Source: Deltaproteobacteria bacterium
GTDB lineage: Bacteria > Desulfobacterota > GWC2-55-46 > UBA9637
Reading direction: 5' to 3'
NCBI GenBank assembly: GCA_016219285.1
Contig: JACRNJ010000011.1
Location: forward strand, 1 to 60,223
DNA: 60,223 nucleotides
Shown: positions 45,349-54,800 of the stretch, piece after piece
How the letters are laid out: each line of letters begins with the position of its first letter
How positions within the stretch are numbered: position 1 is the stretch's first letter
Program-made: the position numbers and the translations under genes
The notes under the pieces: generated by a model
Told to the model about the DNA's origin: nothing
The model's input: only the letters and a program-made list of their open reading frames with translations
The model's database searches: none

Positions 45349-46197
45349 ATGGAGAGATTTATATTTATGCTTTCATTTTTGTTTTTGGCAATGCCTGTTA
45401 TTGTAAAGGCACAACAGCCGCCTCAGCTTGTAACAGACCAAACCCAAGCCTTTATAAAAGGAGGGTTTGTGGTAAAAGGCGAAGGGGTGCCTAAAGAAGG
45501 CATTACACACCCTGGTCAAAAAGAATTGACTGCTAAAAGGGCAGCGACGGTAGTTGCACAAAGAAATCTGGCAGAGATTTTAAATGGTATCAGGATTTCC
45601 GGCCAGACTACGGTAAAGGATGCGGCATTGGAGTCTGAGTTGATAAGGAGTTCGGTTGAAGGGATGATAAAAGATATAAAACCTATTTATGAGGCATACG
45701 ACTCTTTAAAAGAGGTTGCCATTGTTTATATTTCCGTGGGTGTTGACGGACCTAACGGTCTTACAGGCCATCTCTTGCCTCAGATGCTGTCCACACTTCC
45801 ACAGCCTACAGCGCCTGCCTATGCTCCGCCTGCAACTCCGCCGCCAGCGCCGCAGCAGCCTTATGATGCCCTTATATTGGACATAAAAGAGCATCCATTC
45901 AAACCGGCGCTTATAAACAGGATATTGGCTCAGAACGGTGAGATGCTTTATGATCCGACCAAGATTGCCCAGAATATTCTGGTAGAAAGAGGCGCTGGCG
46001 ACTATACAAATGATGTTGGCAAGGCAAAGGCGATACTATCTGAAAGAGGCGCTAAAAACCCACTGGTAGTCAAGGCGTCTGGTGTTGTGAAGTTTACCGA
46101 TGTTCAGGTAACCGGAGACGATGCGGCAAATATATTTACCGCCAACCAAAAGTCTAACTTTCTGGAAGGCGCAAAGGTTGTATTTGTGCTGAAGTGA
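45349..46197 (+). CDS. LPP20-like exported protein
   Basis: Signal peptide residues 1-22 ('FIFMLSFLFLAMPVIVKA'). The N-domain 'VVKGEGVPKEGI', 'ELTAKRAATVVAQRNLAEILNGIRI', 'SSVEGMIKDIKPIY' fits the LPP20 family. After a Pro/Ala linker ('PTAPAYAPPATPPPAPQQP') the C-domain 'DALILDIKEHPFKPALINRILAQNGEMLYDP' and 'VVKFTDVQVTGDDAANIF' follows. LPP20 relatives are surface or outer-membrane proteins. No clear lipobox Cys is seen. Confidence 0.78.
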   Translation: MERFIFMLSFLFLAMPVIVKAQQPPQLVTDQTQAFIKGGFVVKGEGVPKEGITHPGQKELTAKRAATVVAQRNLAEILNGIRISGQTTVKDAALESELIRSSVEGMIKDIKPIYEAYDSLKEVAIVYISVGVDGPNGLTGHLLPQMLSTLPQPTAPAYAPPATPPPAPQQPYDALILDIKEHPFKPALINRILAQNGEMLYDPTKIAQNILVERGAGDYTNDVGKAKAILSERGAKNPLVVKASGVVKFTDVQVTGDDAANIFTANQKSNFLEGAKVVFVLK

Positions 46198-46205
46198 AGG
46201 TTCTA

Positions 46206-46275
46206 AAAACAGATTAAGGTTGAGGTCAAGGTTAAGGAAAGACAAATAATAGGTTTTTCTCAACCTCAACCTGTA
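46206..46275. repeat. GGTTAAGGTTGAG hairpin, copy 3
   Basis: Nearly identical to copy 2 (AGATTAAGGTTGAGGTCAAG ... TTTTCTCAACCTCAACCTG) with a shorter right arm, just upstream of AAAGGAGGTAACTG of the beta-barrel gene. Confidence 0.8.
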
Positions 46276-46294
46276 TTCAAAAGGAGGTAACTGT

Positions 46295-47041
46295 ATGAGA
46301 AAGACTTTACTATCGCTCGCTGTTTTTGCAGTATCAATTTTCTTTTATTCTAGCGCCGAGGCCATTGTTCATGTAGAGGGCAGATATTGGTTTACAAGCC
46401 TTAATTCAAAGGTAAAAGCAACAGAAACCAGTCTTATAGGCACGGAGATTGATTTGGCAGATACCCTTGGAATGAGCAAGTCTAAGGATTTCTGGGAGGC
46501 AAGAATTGATTTAAATCTTGGCGACCATCACCTTATGTACAGCTATATGCCATTATCCTGGAGTGGGCAGAAGACTATAACCCAATCTGTAAACTTTGCC
46601 GGCACAACTTATGCTGCCAATGCGCAGGTTGATTCTAAATTAGATATAATTTATCAAAGGGTAGGATACAGATATAATATAATTGATAGAATTGGCAACC
46701 AACTTGGCGTTATCTTTGACGTGAAAATACTTGATATAAAAACAAATCTCAAAACAACAGCCGTTGACGAATCTTATTCGGTTACTGTGCCTATTCCAAC
46801 TATAGGGCTGGGCGCTCAGGTTGGATTGCCATTTTTATTATCTTTTGGCGGAGAGATAACTGGCATTGCATATGGCGGCAATCAACTGATAGACTGGGAG
46901 GCCTATATAAATTTCAATCCTGTTCCTTTTACTACCATATCAGGCGGCTATAGGACTTTTGGCTTGAATGTAAAGGATAAGGACAATAAAGTGGATTTTT
47001 CATTGGCAGGGCCGTTTTTAATGGTAAATGTAGGATTTTAA
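46295..47041 (+). CDS. Outer-membrane beta-barrel protein
   Basis: Signal peptide ('LLSLAVFAVSIFFYSSAEA', residues 4-22). The rest shows alternating hydrophobic/polar strands ending 'FSLAGPFLMVNVGF' with a C-terminal Phe, the usual BAM signal. 248 residues would give a small 8-10-strand barrel. Function unknown; it ends the run of surface-protein genes before mlaE. No homologue recognised. Confidence 0.75.
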   Translation: MRKTLLSLAVFAVSIFFYSSAEAIVHVEGRYWFTSLNSKVKATETSLIGTEIDLADTLGMSKSKDFWEARIDLNLGDHHLMYSYMPLSWSGQKTITQSVNFAGTTYAANAQVDSKLDIIYQRVGYRYNIIDRIGNQLGVIFDVKILDIKTNLKTTAVDESYSVTVPIPTIGLGAQVGLPFLLSFGGEITGIAYGGNQLIDWEAYINFNPVPFTTISGGYRTFGLNVKDKDNKVDFSLAGPFLMVNVGF

Positions 47042-47044
47042 TAT

Positions 47045-47202
47045 TACCGTGTCCGTGACCATGTTTCGTGTCTGCAGATTTAACCACACACCAGGAAAGC
47101 TCTGGTCTTCAGACCAGAGATAAAATCAGATCATTATAAAAGCGCTGCTTTTTAAGACTGGGTGTAATGGTTTACGGTCACGGATAACGGACACGGACAA
47201 CG
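47045..47202. repeat. GTGTCCGTGACC repeat with inner hairpin
   Basis: Outer arms CCGTGTCCGTGACCATG / TTTACGGTCACGGATAACGGACACGG, with an inner 9-bp hairpin CTCTGGTCT-tc-AGACCAGAG (about 47100-47119). Fills the gap before mlaE. Confidence 0.65.
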
Positions 47203-47212
47203 GTATTTTAAA

Positions 47213-47998
47213 ATGTCTATATTCAGATACCTTGGCAGGATAGTTTTATCATTTCTTTATGACCTCTATGAGATAGGGGACTTTGTAATATCTTCCGTAA
47301 GTTCACTTCTATTTAACTTCACTACAGGCAGAAGGGCCATATCCAGCATTATATATAAACAGGTATATTTTACCGGTATTGAGGCCTTTTCCATCATTTC
47401 ATGGATTGCTGCAATACTTGGCATTATCATTGTTACGCAGGTTATCAGCATACTTCCATTCTTCGGCGGTGAGAGACTTATAGGTGAAATACTAGTATGG
47501 GTAGTTATAAGGGAGCTTGGTCCTGTGTTTGCAGGAATAATTGTCATAGCCAGAAGCGGGACTGCTATGGCTGCAGAACTTGGTTCTATGCGGGTGAATG
47601 ATGAGATTACTGCGCTTGAGGCTATGGGGATAGAACCAAAGAGATACCTTGTTGCGCCAAGGGTCGTAGGGACTGCGATTTCTGTTTTTGTTTTAACCTT
47701 TTATTTTGAAGTCATAACAATACTTGGCGGCTATCTGTTGGCCGGTTTTGGCAAACGGATAACATTTGGCGTATATATATCCAGTGTGCTGGAGACTATT
47801 GGATTTATGGACATTGCCGCATCGCTTTTGAAAAGTGTAGTATTTGGTCTTATAATAGGCGCTGTAGCTACACTTCACGGCCTAAGGGTTGGGAAGTCAA
47901 TAACGCAAATTCCACAACAGACTACAAAGGCAGTAATAAGCAGCCTCTTTCTTGTATTTGTAGTGGATGGTATAATAACAGCAATGTTTTTCATGTAG
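47213..47998 (+). CDS. mlaE: MlaE-family lipid ABC transporter permease
   Basis: Inner-membrane permease of the MCE lipid-transport system between inner and outer membranes. Visible family blocks: 'VIREL GPVFAGIIVIARSGTAMAAELGSMRVNDEITALEAMGIEP'-type stretch around residues 100-145 and 'YLVAPRVVGTAISVFVLTFYFEVITILGGYL'. About five hydrophobic helices, 261 residues. Followed by mlaF-like and mlaD genes, so the operon core E-F-D is complete. Confidence 0.93.
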   Translation: MSIFRYLGRIVLSFLYDLYEIGDFVISSVSSLLFNFTTGRRAISSIIYKQVYFTGIEAFSIISWIAAILGIIIVTQVISILPFFGGERLIGEILVWVVIRELGPVFAGIIVIARSGTAMAAELGSMRVNDEITALEAMGIEPKRYLVAPRVVGTAISVFVLTFYFEVITILGGYLLAGFGKRITFGVYISSVLETIGFMDIAASLLKSVVFGLIIGAVATLHGLRVGKSITQIPQQTTKAVISSLFLVFVVDGIITAMFFM

Positions 47999-48050
47999 CC
48001 TGCCGATTTATCGGCGTCTTTTAAAGCGTCCATAAATCGGCAAGCTGCAA
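47996..48050. repeat. Palindromic element (GCCGATTTATCGGC family) between mlaE and mlaF
   Basis: GTAGCCTGCCGATTTATCGGC-GTCTTTTAAAGC-GTCCATAAATCGGCAAGC, starting at the mlaE stop codon. Confidence 0.75.
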
Positions 48051-48082
48051 ATACGTTGATAAAGCAGCTGCAATCTTTCAAA

Positions 48083-48754
48083 ATGTCCAAACTAATAGAG
48101 ATAAAAAATCTTTGTTATACAGCAGAGAACGGCATCGCAATATTTGAAAATGTTGATGCGGCATTTTATGAAGGTGAAAAAGTTGGTATAATAGGGGCGC
48201 TTGGTTCTGGTAAAGCTACGCTAACGAGGCTGTTGCTCGGACTTGAAAAACCTCAAATGGGCAGGGTTTACTTATTTGATAAGGATATAGAGTCACTTAA
48301 GCGGCCAGAACTTGACAGGATGAGGCAGGAGATAGGTGTTGTCTTTGAAAACGCTGCAGTGATAAGCAACCTCAAGGTGATTGAAAATGTTATGCTTCCA
48401 CTCCAATACCATGCCAATTTGGCTTCTGATAGTATAATGGAACGGGCATTTTTTTTGCTCAGCCGTATGGGATATGAGGGCGATATATGGACCCTTCCAG
48501 GGCCTTTGCCGTCTCGCACTAAAAAGATTATTGTTTTGGCCAGGGCAATGGCATTAGACCCTGTAATAATGATATATGACAGGCTCTTGCAAGGGTTTGA
48601 CAGCTATCAAAGTTTGCAACTGCTTGGGTTTATAGATGAATTTCATAAAAGCAGGAATGACAGGTTAAGCATTATGTTAGCCAACGATGAAAGAGATTTA
48701 AAAGATGTGAGGTTGGACAGGATATTAAGGATAGAAAACAGGAGAATTGTTTAA
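48083..48754 (+). CDS. mlaF: MlaF-like ABC protein with degenerate ATPase motifs
   Basis: ABC nucleotide-binding fold in the mlaE-F-D position, yet catalytic motifs are changed: Walker A 'GALGSGKAT' has Ala after Lys; the Q-loop Gln is Glu ('VVFENAA'); the LSGGQ signature reads 'PLPSRTKK'; the Walker B Glu is Arg ('VIMIYDRLLQGFD'); the switch His is Asn ('IMLANDERD'). Surrounding framework ('IVLARAMALDPVIMIYD') is well kept, so the protein folds but is unlikely to hydrolyse ATP. Start set at the ATG 'MSKLIEIKNL'; a TTG nine codons earlier is possible, and neither has a clear Shine-Dalgarno. Confidence 0.82.
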   Translation: MSKLIEIKNLCYTAENGIAIFENVDAAFYEGEKVGIIGALGSGKATLTRLLLGLEKPQMGRVYLFDKDIESLKRPELDRMRQEIGVVFENAAVISNLKVIENVMLPLQYHANLASDSIMERAFFLLSRMGYEGDIWTLPGPLPSRTKKIIVLARAMALDPVIMIYDRLLQGFDSYQSLQLLGFIDEFHKSRNDRLSIMLANDERDLKDVRLDRILRIENRRIV

Positions 48755-49717
48755 ATGGCAGCAACGATGGCAGAACAAAAGGATCCTCGGTTTAGAAATC
48801 TGGAAAAAAAGGTGGGCATATTTGTTTCTATTGTTTTTGTGATGTTATTGGCTATCTTCTTTTTAATGGGAAAGGAGCGGGGCATATTCACACAAAAATA
48901 TATTCTATTTTTTACCGTTGACAGCGGGAGCGGTTTTATTGAGGGAATGCCGGTGAAATTATCAGGATTTAAAATTGGTAAGGTGAAGACTATGTCTTTG
49001 ATTTCCGATGCGAGGGTAAAGGTGGTTCTTGAGATAAATAAGGAATATCAAAAATGGATAAGACAAGGTTCTGTTGCAAAGATGCTAAAAGAAGGGGTTA
49101 TAGGAGAGACTATTATAGATATTACGGTAGGACCTGCTTCTTCCCAACTGATAAAAGACCAAGGCGAGCTTCCCTATGAAAAGGTGATGGGCATAGAAGA
49201 GCTTATTGCAAAAGAGGTAAAGCCAGTCCTTCAAGAAGTGAAGGAAACTATAAGCTATATAAATAATCCTGATAGTGACATAAAAAAAGCTATTGCCAAT
49301 GTCAAAAAATTGTCCGAAGGTTTGTTAAAAACAAAGGACCGCCTGGATGAGGTTTTGAAAGATGCGAAGGGCGCTGTTAAGGAAGCAACCTCTATATTTT
49401 CTAACCTTGGTGAAAAGGCCTTGCCTGTGGTGGATAAATTTAATAATGTCGCAGAAGATGCAGAAAAGGCATCAAAAAAAATTCCAGAGATTGTAGACAA
49501 GGTTGATAAAGCCATGGATGATGTGAAGCAGTTTTCTGATGTTCTTTCCAAAAAAAGCGGCAATATAAAAGATATGCTGGAAAATGCAGAAGACACATTG
49601 AATGATACAAAAGAGATTATAAAAGGGGCAAAGGATACATGGCCAATAAATACGATGGTGCCTCCTAAAGAAGAGATGAAACTTATTCCGTTAGATGGTG
49701 CTGGGAAAGGGCAATAA
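48755..49717 (+). CDS. mlaD: MlaD-family MCE-domain protein
   Basis: One N-terminal transmembrane helix ('VGIFVSIVFVMLLAIFFLMG', residues 20-40), then the MCE domain ('FFTVDSGSGFIEGMPVKLSGFKIGKVKTMSL', to 'VIGETIIDITVG', residues 50-130), then a long heptad-rich coiled coil (150-290) that may extend into the periplasm. It forms the lipid-binding ring of the transport system. The start is 1 bp after the mlaF stop. Confidence 0.92.
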   Translation: MAATMAEQKDPRFRNLEKKVGIFVSIVFVMLLAIFFLMGKERGIFTQKYILFFTVDSGSGFIEGMPVKLSGFKIGKVKTMSLISDARVKVVLEINKEYQKWIRQGSVAKMLKEGVIGETIIDITVGPASSQLIKDQGELPYEKVMGIEELIAKEVKPVLQEVKETISYINNPDSDIKKAIANVKKLSEGLLKTKDRLDEVLKDAKGAVKEATSIFSNLGEKALPVVDKFNNVAEDAEKASKKIPEIVDKVDKAMDDVKQFSDVLSKKSGNIKDMLENAEDTLNDTKEIIKGAKDTWPINTMVPPKEEMKLIPLDGAGKGQ

Positions 49718-50724
49718 TGCAAAAGGAAATTACGAATTACGAATTACGAATTACGAATTTAAAATCTAAAATCGTAAATCTTAAATCTCAAATCCTTTTG
49801 CTGCTTGCTGTTTACTGCATACTGCTTACTGTCTTCACAGGTTGCGCTTCCACAAAAAAATCTGAACTGCCGAAGGTTCAGATTGAGGCGGTTGAATATA
49901 ATCAGAGAGGGGTTGATGCAGTTGCAGCAGGAAGCTATGACAAGGCATTGATTGAATTTCAGAAGTCTCTTAGATTGAATACGAGCATTGACAATCAGAA
50001 GGGGATTGCTGTAAATCTTTTGAATTTAGGAAGGCTTTATCTTCTTATGAATAGGTTTGATGATGCCAGTGTGGTATTTGATAGAGCAATAAAAACAGGT
50101 AGTAGTCTTAACGACCAAATTATTCTTTCTGAAGGTTATGCAAGCATGGGGAGGTACTATTATCTAACCGGCAATAATAAAGATGCTATAGATGTTTTGG
50201 AAAAGGCCCTGAATATAGACCGCAAGGAAGGCTATCATGGGATAGGCAGCAGACTTAACATCATGGGGATGCTGTACATGGATAGCAACAGACTGGAAGA
50301 TGCTGAAAAGGTATTTGGTGAGGCCTTGAAATTAAACAAGGATTATGGAATGGAAGCAGATACAGCGGATTCATTCAGAGGATTAGGAGATGTTTCAGCC
50401 AAAAAGGAAGATTATAAAAAGGCTATGGAGTTATATGAAAACGCCCTTGTGATAGATAAAAAAAGCGGCCGAGGCGCTCATATTGCCATTGACTTGTATG
50501 CTCTTGGAAACGTAAGCCTCAAGGAGAATGCTGCGGAAAAGGCGCTGGATTTTTTTCTAAGGGCATATGCAGTTAACTTAAGCCGGGGCGATGTCAAGAT
50601 GGCATTGAAAAATCTTGACATTATAATTGAGATATATACGCGGTCGAAGGATAAGAATAGTGTGGAGATATATTCTTCGGAAAGAGAAAAAGTCTTGAGC
50701 AAAGAAATGGATTACAAAAAGTGA
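49717..50724 (+). CDS. TPR lipoprotein
   Basis: Lipobox 'LLTVFTGC' near residue 42. Residues 55-320 contain at least six TPR units ('AVAAGSYDKALIEFQKSLRLN', 'NLGRLYLLMNRFDDASVVFDRAIK', 'YYLTGNNKDAIDVLEKALNID'). The first 25 residues ('EITNYELRITNLKSKIVN') come from an AATTACGAATTACG repeat (49728-49794) in front of the signal sequence. The start overlaps the mlaD stop. It is likely an outer-membrane scaffold for the transport system. Confidence 0.83.
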   Translation: MQKEITNYELRITNLKSKIVNLKSQILLLLAVYCILLTVFTGCASTKKSELPKVQIEAVEYNQRGVDAVAAGSYDKALIEFQKSLRLNTSIDNQKGIAVNLLNLGRLYLLMNRFDDASVVFDRAIKTGSSLNDQIILSEGYASMGRYYYLTGNNKDAIDVLEKALNIDRKEGYHGIGSRLNIMGMLYMDSNRLEDAEKVFGEALKLNKDYGMEADTADSFRGLGDVSAKKEDYKKAMELYENALVIDKKSGRGAHIAIDLYALGNVSLKENAAEKALDFFLRAYAVNLSRGDVKMALKNLDIIIEIYTRSKDKNSVEIYSSEREKVLSKEMDYKK

Positions 50725-50783
50725 GAAAGGTTAGGATACCGGTTGTTGATGATGAAAGGAATATAAATTCTAATTTCCAATGA
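50721..50783 (+). pseudogene. Response regulator N-terminal stub
   Basis: GTGA overlap with the TPR gene stop, then 'MRKVRIPVVDDERNI', the first strand and acidic pair of a receiver domain, followed at once by repeat sequence and a stop. The rest of the gene is gone. Confidence 0.55.
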
Positions 50784-51152
50784 AATATCAAATATCAAAA
50801 ACATGAGAAATTTGGTCATTGGACATTTGCTCCGAAAATGCATTTATAACCTATTGATTTGTATAGACTTGTAGGGTGGGCTGCGCCCACCGCAAACATT
50901 AGTCCTTTGTAATGGCGGGCAAAGCCACCCTGCTATTTTCATGCCCCTTTGTGAGCCGAAGGCTCATCGGGGTTTCACCTGAAAATCCCAATAATGGCAG
51001 CCGCAGAGTCTGCCCCTGAATGCTTTTATCAGGGGCTTTATGCCTGCGCAAACGCACCCATAAATAGCGCGGCTGCCGATTTTTATTGCCTTTTGCAAGC
51101 CAAAGGCTCATGATGTTTCATTAGCAATTAGACATTAGGACTTAGGATTTCA
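50769..51152. repeat. Nested repeat cluster between the TPR gene and lepB
   Basis: Outer CTAATTTCC...CATTAGCAATTAGACATTAGG pair (CTAATTTCTAA family, 50769 and 51118), enclosing GGTGGGCTGCGCCCACC (50875-50891), GCCCCTGAATGCTTTTATCAGGGGC (about 51015-51040) inside GGCAGCCGC/GCGGCTGCC, and the word CAAGCCAAAGGCTCATGA. No gene; the ORF at 50899-51111 is repeat-derived. Confidence 0.7.
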
Positions 51153-51175
51153 TTTTATTATGAAGGAGAATATAG

Positions 51176-51874
51176 ATGCAGAAGAAAAAAGTCATTAGAG
51201 AAACTATTGAGGCGATTGTCATTGCGTTGGTGCTGGCTCTTATAATAAGGACATTTGTTATTCAGGCGTTTAAGATACCATCCAGTTCTATGGAGCCTAC
51301 CCTTTTGATAGGCGACCATCTGCTTGTCACAAAATTTATCTATGGTGTGCCTGTTCCATTTACCGACCTCAAGATTTTATCATTTAAAAAACCAAAATCA
51401 GGGGATGTGATTGTGTTTGAATTCCCAAACAATCCGGCATATTGCAGGGGTTTTGGAAGCACTATCAGGCAAAGGATTGCAAATACTATAGAGAGAAAAG
51501 ATGTTTGGCAGTTAATTACCGATGATTGCAAGGATTTTATAAAAAGGGTTGTTGCGGTTGAAGGAGATACTGTTGAGGTGAAGGATAAACAGGTTTATGT
51601 AAACGGCAAACCGCTTGAGAATAACCGCGGAGTTAATATTGACCCCACCGTATATCCAAGGGAGACTGAGGTCAGAGATAACTTTGGGCCTTATATAGTT
51701 CCCAGGGAATCTGTGTTCGCAATGGGAGACAACCGCGACAGAAGTTTTGACAGCCGCTACTGGGGCAGTGTAAAACTTGAAGAGATAAAGGGCAGGGCAT
51801 TTATTATCTATTGGTCATGGGACGGCAGTGAACAGTGGGTTAGGTGGAGAAGGTTTGCGAATATTATAAGATAG
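51176..51874 (+). CDS. lepB: Signal peptidase I
   Basis: Membrane protease removing signal peptides from exported proteins. One N-terminal membrane anchor ('AIVIALVLALIIRTFVIQAF', residues 13-32), then the catalytic Ser box 'KIPSSSMEPTLLIGDHLLV', the catalytic Lys in 'FIKRVVAVEGD', and 'GPYIVPRESVFAMGDNRDRSFDSRYWG'. 232 residues, a short form with a single anchor. The IIG/Fic gene starts 22 bp downstream. Confidence 0.95.
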   Translation: MQKKKVIRETIEAIVIALVLALIIRTFVIQAFKIPSSSMEPTLLIGDHLLVTKFIYGVPVPFTDLKILSFKKPKSGDVIVFEFPNNPAYCRGFGSTIRQRIANTIERKDVWQLITDDCKDFIKRVVAVEGDTVEVKDKQVYVNGKPLENNRGVNIDPTVYPRETEVRDNFGPYIVPRESVFAMGDNRDRSFDSRYWGSVKLEEIKGRAFIIYWSWDGSEQWVRWRRFANIIR

Positions 51875-51896
51875 GCAAGAGCGAAGAGGCTAAAAA

Positions 51897-54800
51897 ATGC
51901 CTGAACAAAAACAGTTATTTTTCCTGAACAATCAAAATCTTTTCTCAAACAATTATCTTGAGCATCGCCTGCCCGCAGCCTCTTTGTGGAAAGAACAGGG
52001 AGAAAAGGCCGGCGGCGTTTTTGATAACATAAAAAAGTTGTATGAGGCGATAAAACCGTTAAAACTCGGTTCCGGTGAAGAGGCAGGCATTGAAGAAAAA
52101 TTCATTCGGCCTGTTCTCAAAACCCTTGGCTATGAATTTGACGTTCAGCCGAGAACCCAAAGGGGCTATAAGAAAAAGCGGCCTGATTATGCGCTTTTCA
52201 AAGACAACGTATCTTATGAAGAAGCCCGCAAGGAAAAAGATAACATCCCGCGTTTTTTCACGCAAGCGCTCACCATATTAGAGGCCAAATCATGGGGAAG
52301 GCGGCTGAACGACACAGACCCCAAAGACGCCCTTGATACCCGCGACCCTACAGCACAAACCGTAAAATATCTTGACGATGTCTATCATGCCTCGCAAGGC
52401 CGCATCCAATGGGCGATTCTCACGAACGGCAAAGAGTGGCGGCTCTTTTATTACCGGGCAGCATCCCGCTCAGGAAATTTCTTTGAAGTAAGTCTTGAAA
52501 ATATCATCAGAGAAAACGACAGGGAAAAATTTCTATATTTTTATCTTTTTTTCTCAAGAGACGCCTTTATCCCTGATTTGGCAACCGGCAAGACCTGGCT
52601 TGACCTGCATCTTGACGGCAGCGAGGCTTATGCAAAGGCTGTCAGCGACAGACTAAAGGAACTCATCTTTGACGAGGCGTTTGAAGGGCTTGCAGAGGGG
52701 TTTATCCATTACCGGAGGACTGAACTTTCCATTTCGGAAGAAAGCGATGAAAGCAAAAAGGAAATCTTCAAAGGCTGCCTGACGCTCCTTTACCGCCTGC
52801 TTTTTCTGCTGTATGCCGAAAGCAGAAATCTCCTCCCTGTTGAAGAAGAGGGTTACCGCAGGGTAAGCCTTAAAAAACTCAAAGAGGATATTTACCGCGA
52901 CCTCCCCCTATCTCCCTCCAGAGGGGGACAAGGGGAGGCGCCGGATAAAACTTGTCCCCGAACGTATCTATCGGGGATGAGCAAAAGGTCTTATGCCTGC
53001 TATGCAAGGCTGGAAGGGCTTTTTGAGATTATTGCCAAAGGCGACCCTGCGCTCAATGTTCCCATCTATAACGGAGGATTATTTGAAAATAATCCCCCCA
53101 TTCCCCCTTTAGCAAAGGGGGGCAAGGGGGGATTTCTTGCAGCCCATAAAATACCCGACCCGTATCTTGCAAAAGTTGTTAATCTGCTGACCGTTGACCA
53201 TGAAGATACACACATGCCTCGTGCAATTCCGTTTATAGATTATTCCTCTCTCAATGTCCGCCATCTTGGCGATATTTACGAAGGTCTGCTGGAGTTTCAT
53301 ATTCAGATTGCAGATGAGGATATGGTTGAAGTCAGAGAAGGCGGCAGGGCAATATGGAAAAAACTATCCCCCGATAGAGACGTTCGAGGGCAGGCAGAGG
53401 TAAAAACCGGCGCAAAGACCGGCAGAAGAAAAATAAAAGGCGAAATCTATATCGAGAATTCAAAGCATGAGCGCAAGGCAACAGGCTCATATTACACGCC
53501 GCATTACATCGTGGAATATATCGTCCGAAACACCGTAAATCCTGCGCTGGAGAAAGGGTTTGAAACTGTCGTAGGACTTCTGGCGCAGCTTGAACAGACC
53601 GTAAAGGCGTCAAGCAAACAGAATTTATCAACGGATAGGATAAGGAGTTACCGCGCAAAAATATTGGAGATTGAAGAAGCGATATTCAATGTCATCTTTG
53701 ACATAAAAGTCCTTGACCCTGCTATGGGAAGCGGACACTTCCTTGTGCATACGGTTGATTTTATATCAGACAAAATTATCTCCTTTCTTGCCGGTTATCC
53801 CGGAAATCCTGTCATAAAAAAGATAGCAGGTTTAAAACAGGAAATTATCGGCGAAATCAACCGGCAGGGAGTCAGAATTGATGAAAGCAAACTCACGGAG
53901 GTCAACCTCATAAAGCGAATGGTGATGAAACGGTGCATCTACGGCGTTGACCTCAATGAAATGGCGGTTGAACTTGCAAAACTTTCGCTGTGGCTTGATT
54001 CGTTTACCCTCGGTGCGCCCTTGAGTTTTCTTGACCATCACTTGAAATGCGGGAATAGCCTGATAGGCGCAAATCTTGAGGCTCTTGAAAAGGCTACGGA
54101 AGGCCAGCTCTTTAAAATAAATATCGAACCGCTGAAAAGGGCTATACGGGATATGCTTTTCATATCCAGCCTGTCCGACGCCACATATCAGCAGGTAAAG
54201 GACTCGGCAAGCAAATACAGGGAAGCGGATACAAGCGTTGAAGGATACAGGATGCTCCTTGATATGCTTGTATCGGAACACTTTGGAATCAAAGAGGCAA
54301 AGAGTTTTCTTCTGGACAAGGGGACAAAGATAGACCTGAATAACCTCAAAAAATCCATTGATTCAATGTCTGCTAAAGATAAAAAAGTTATAGAGGATAT
54401 TGAAAAGGCTGCCGCAAGAAAACAGTTCTTCCACTGGGAAATAGAGTTTCCAGAGGTTTTCTACGAGCGGGTTGGCGAGCATGAACAAAAAGTGGAGAAA
54501 AAAGAAAATGCCGGATTTGACTGTGTCATAGGAAATCCGCCGTATGATGTTTTGTCCGAACTTGAACAAGGAAAAGAGGTTGCATTGGAAAAAGAGTTTT
54601 TCTCACAAAGTGAAACATATAAACATGCTGTCGGAAGTAAACTGAATTTTTACCGTCTCTTTAGCGGGTTATCTTTGAACTTACTCCAAAACAAAGGTGT
54701 GCATGGATTTATTGTTCCGATGGCGCTGCTGGCCGATAAACAGGCTAAACCCCTCCGCGAGAATATGCTGAAAAAATATTCTTTTCAGAAAATAGAAGCC

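Noticed and set aside
45249-46275. Possible CRISPR array from recurring hairpin words near 43957, 45249 and 46206
   Set aside because: Repeats are about 1 kb apart with genes between them, have no spacers and vary in arm length; not CRISPR.
50899-51111. 70-residue minus-strand ORF upstream of lepB
   Set aside because: Consists only of translated palindromic repeats.
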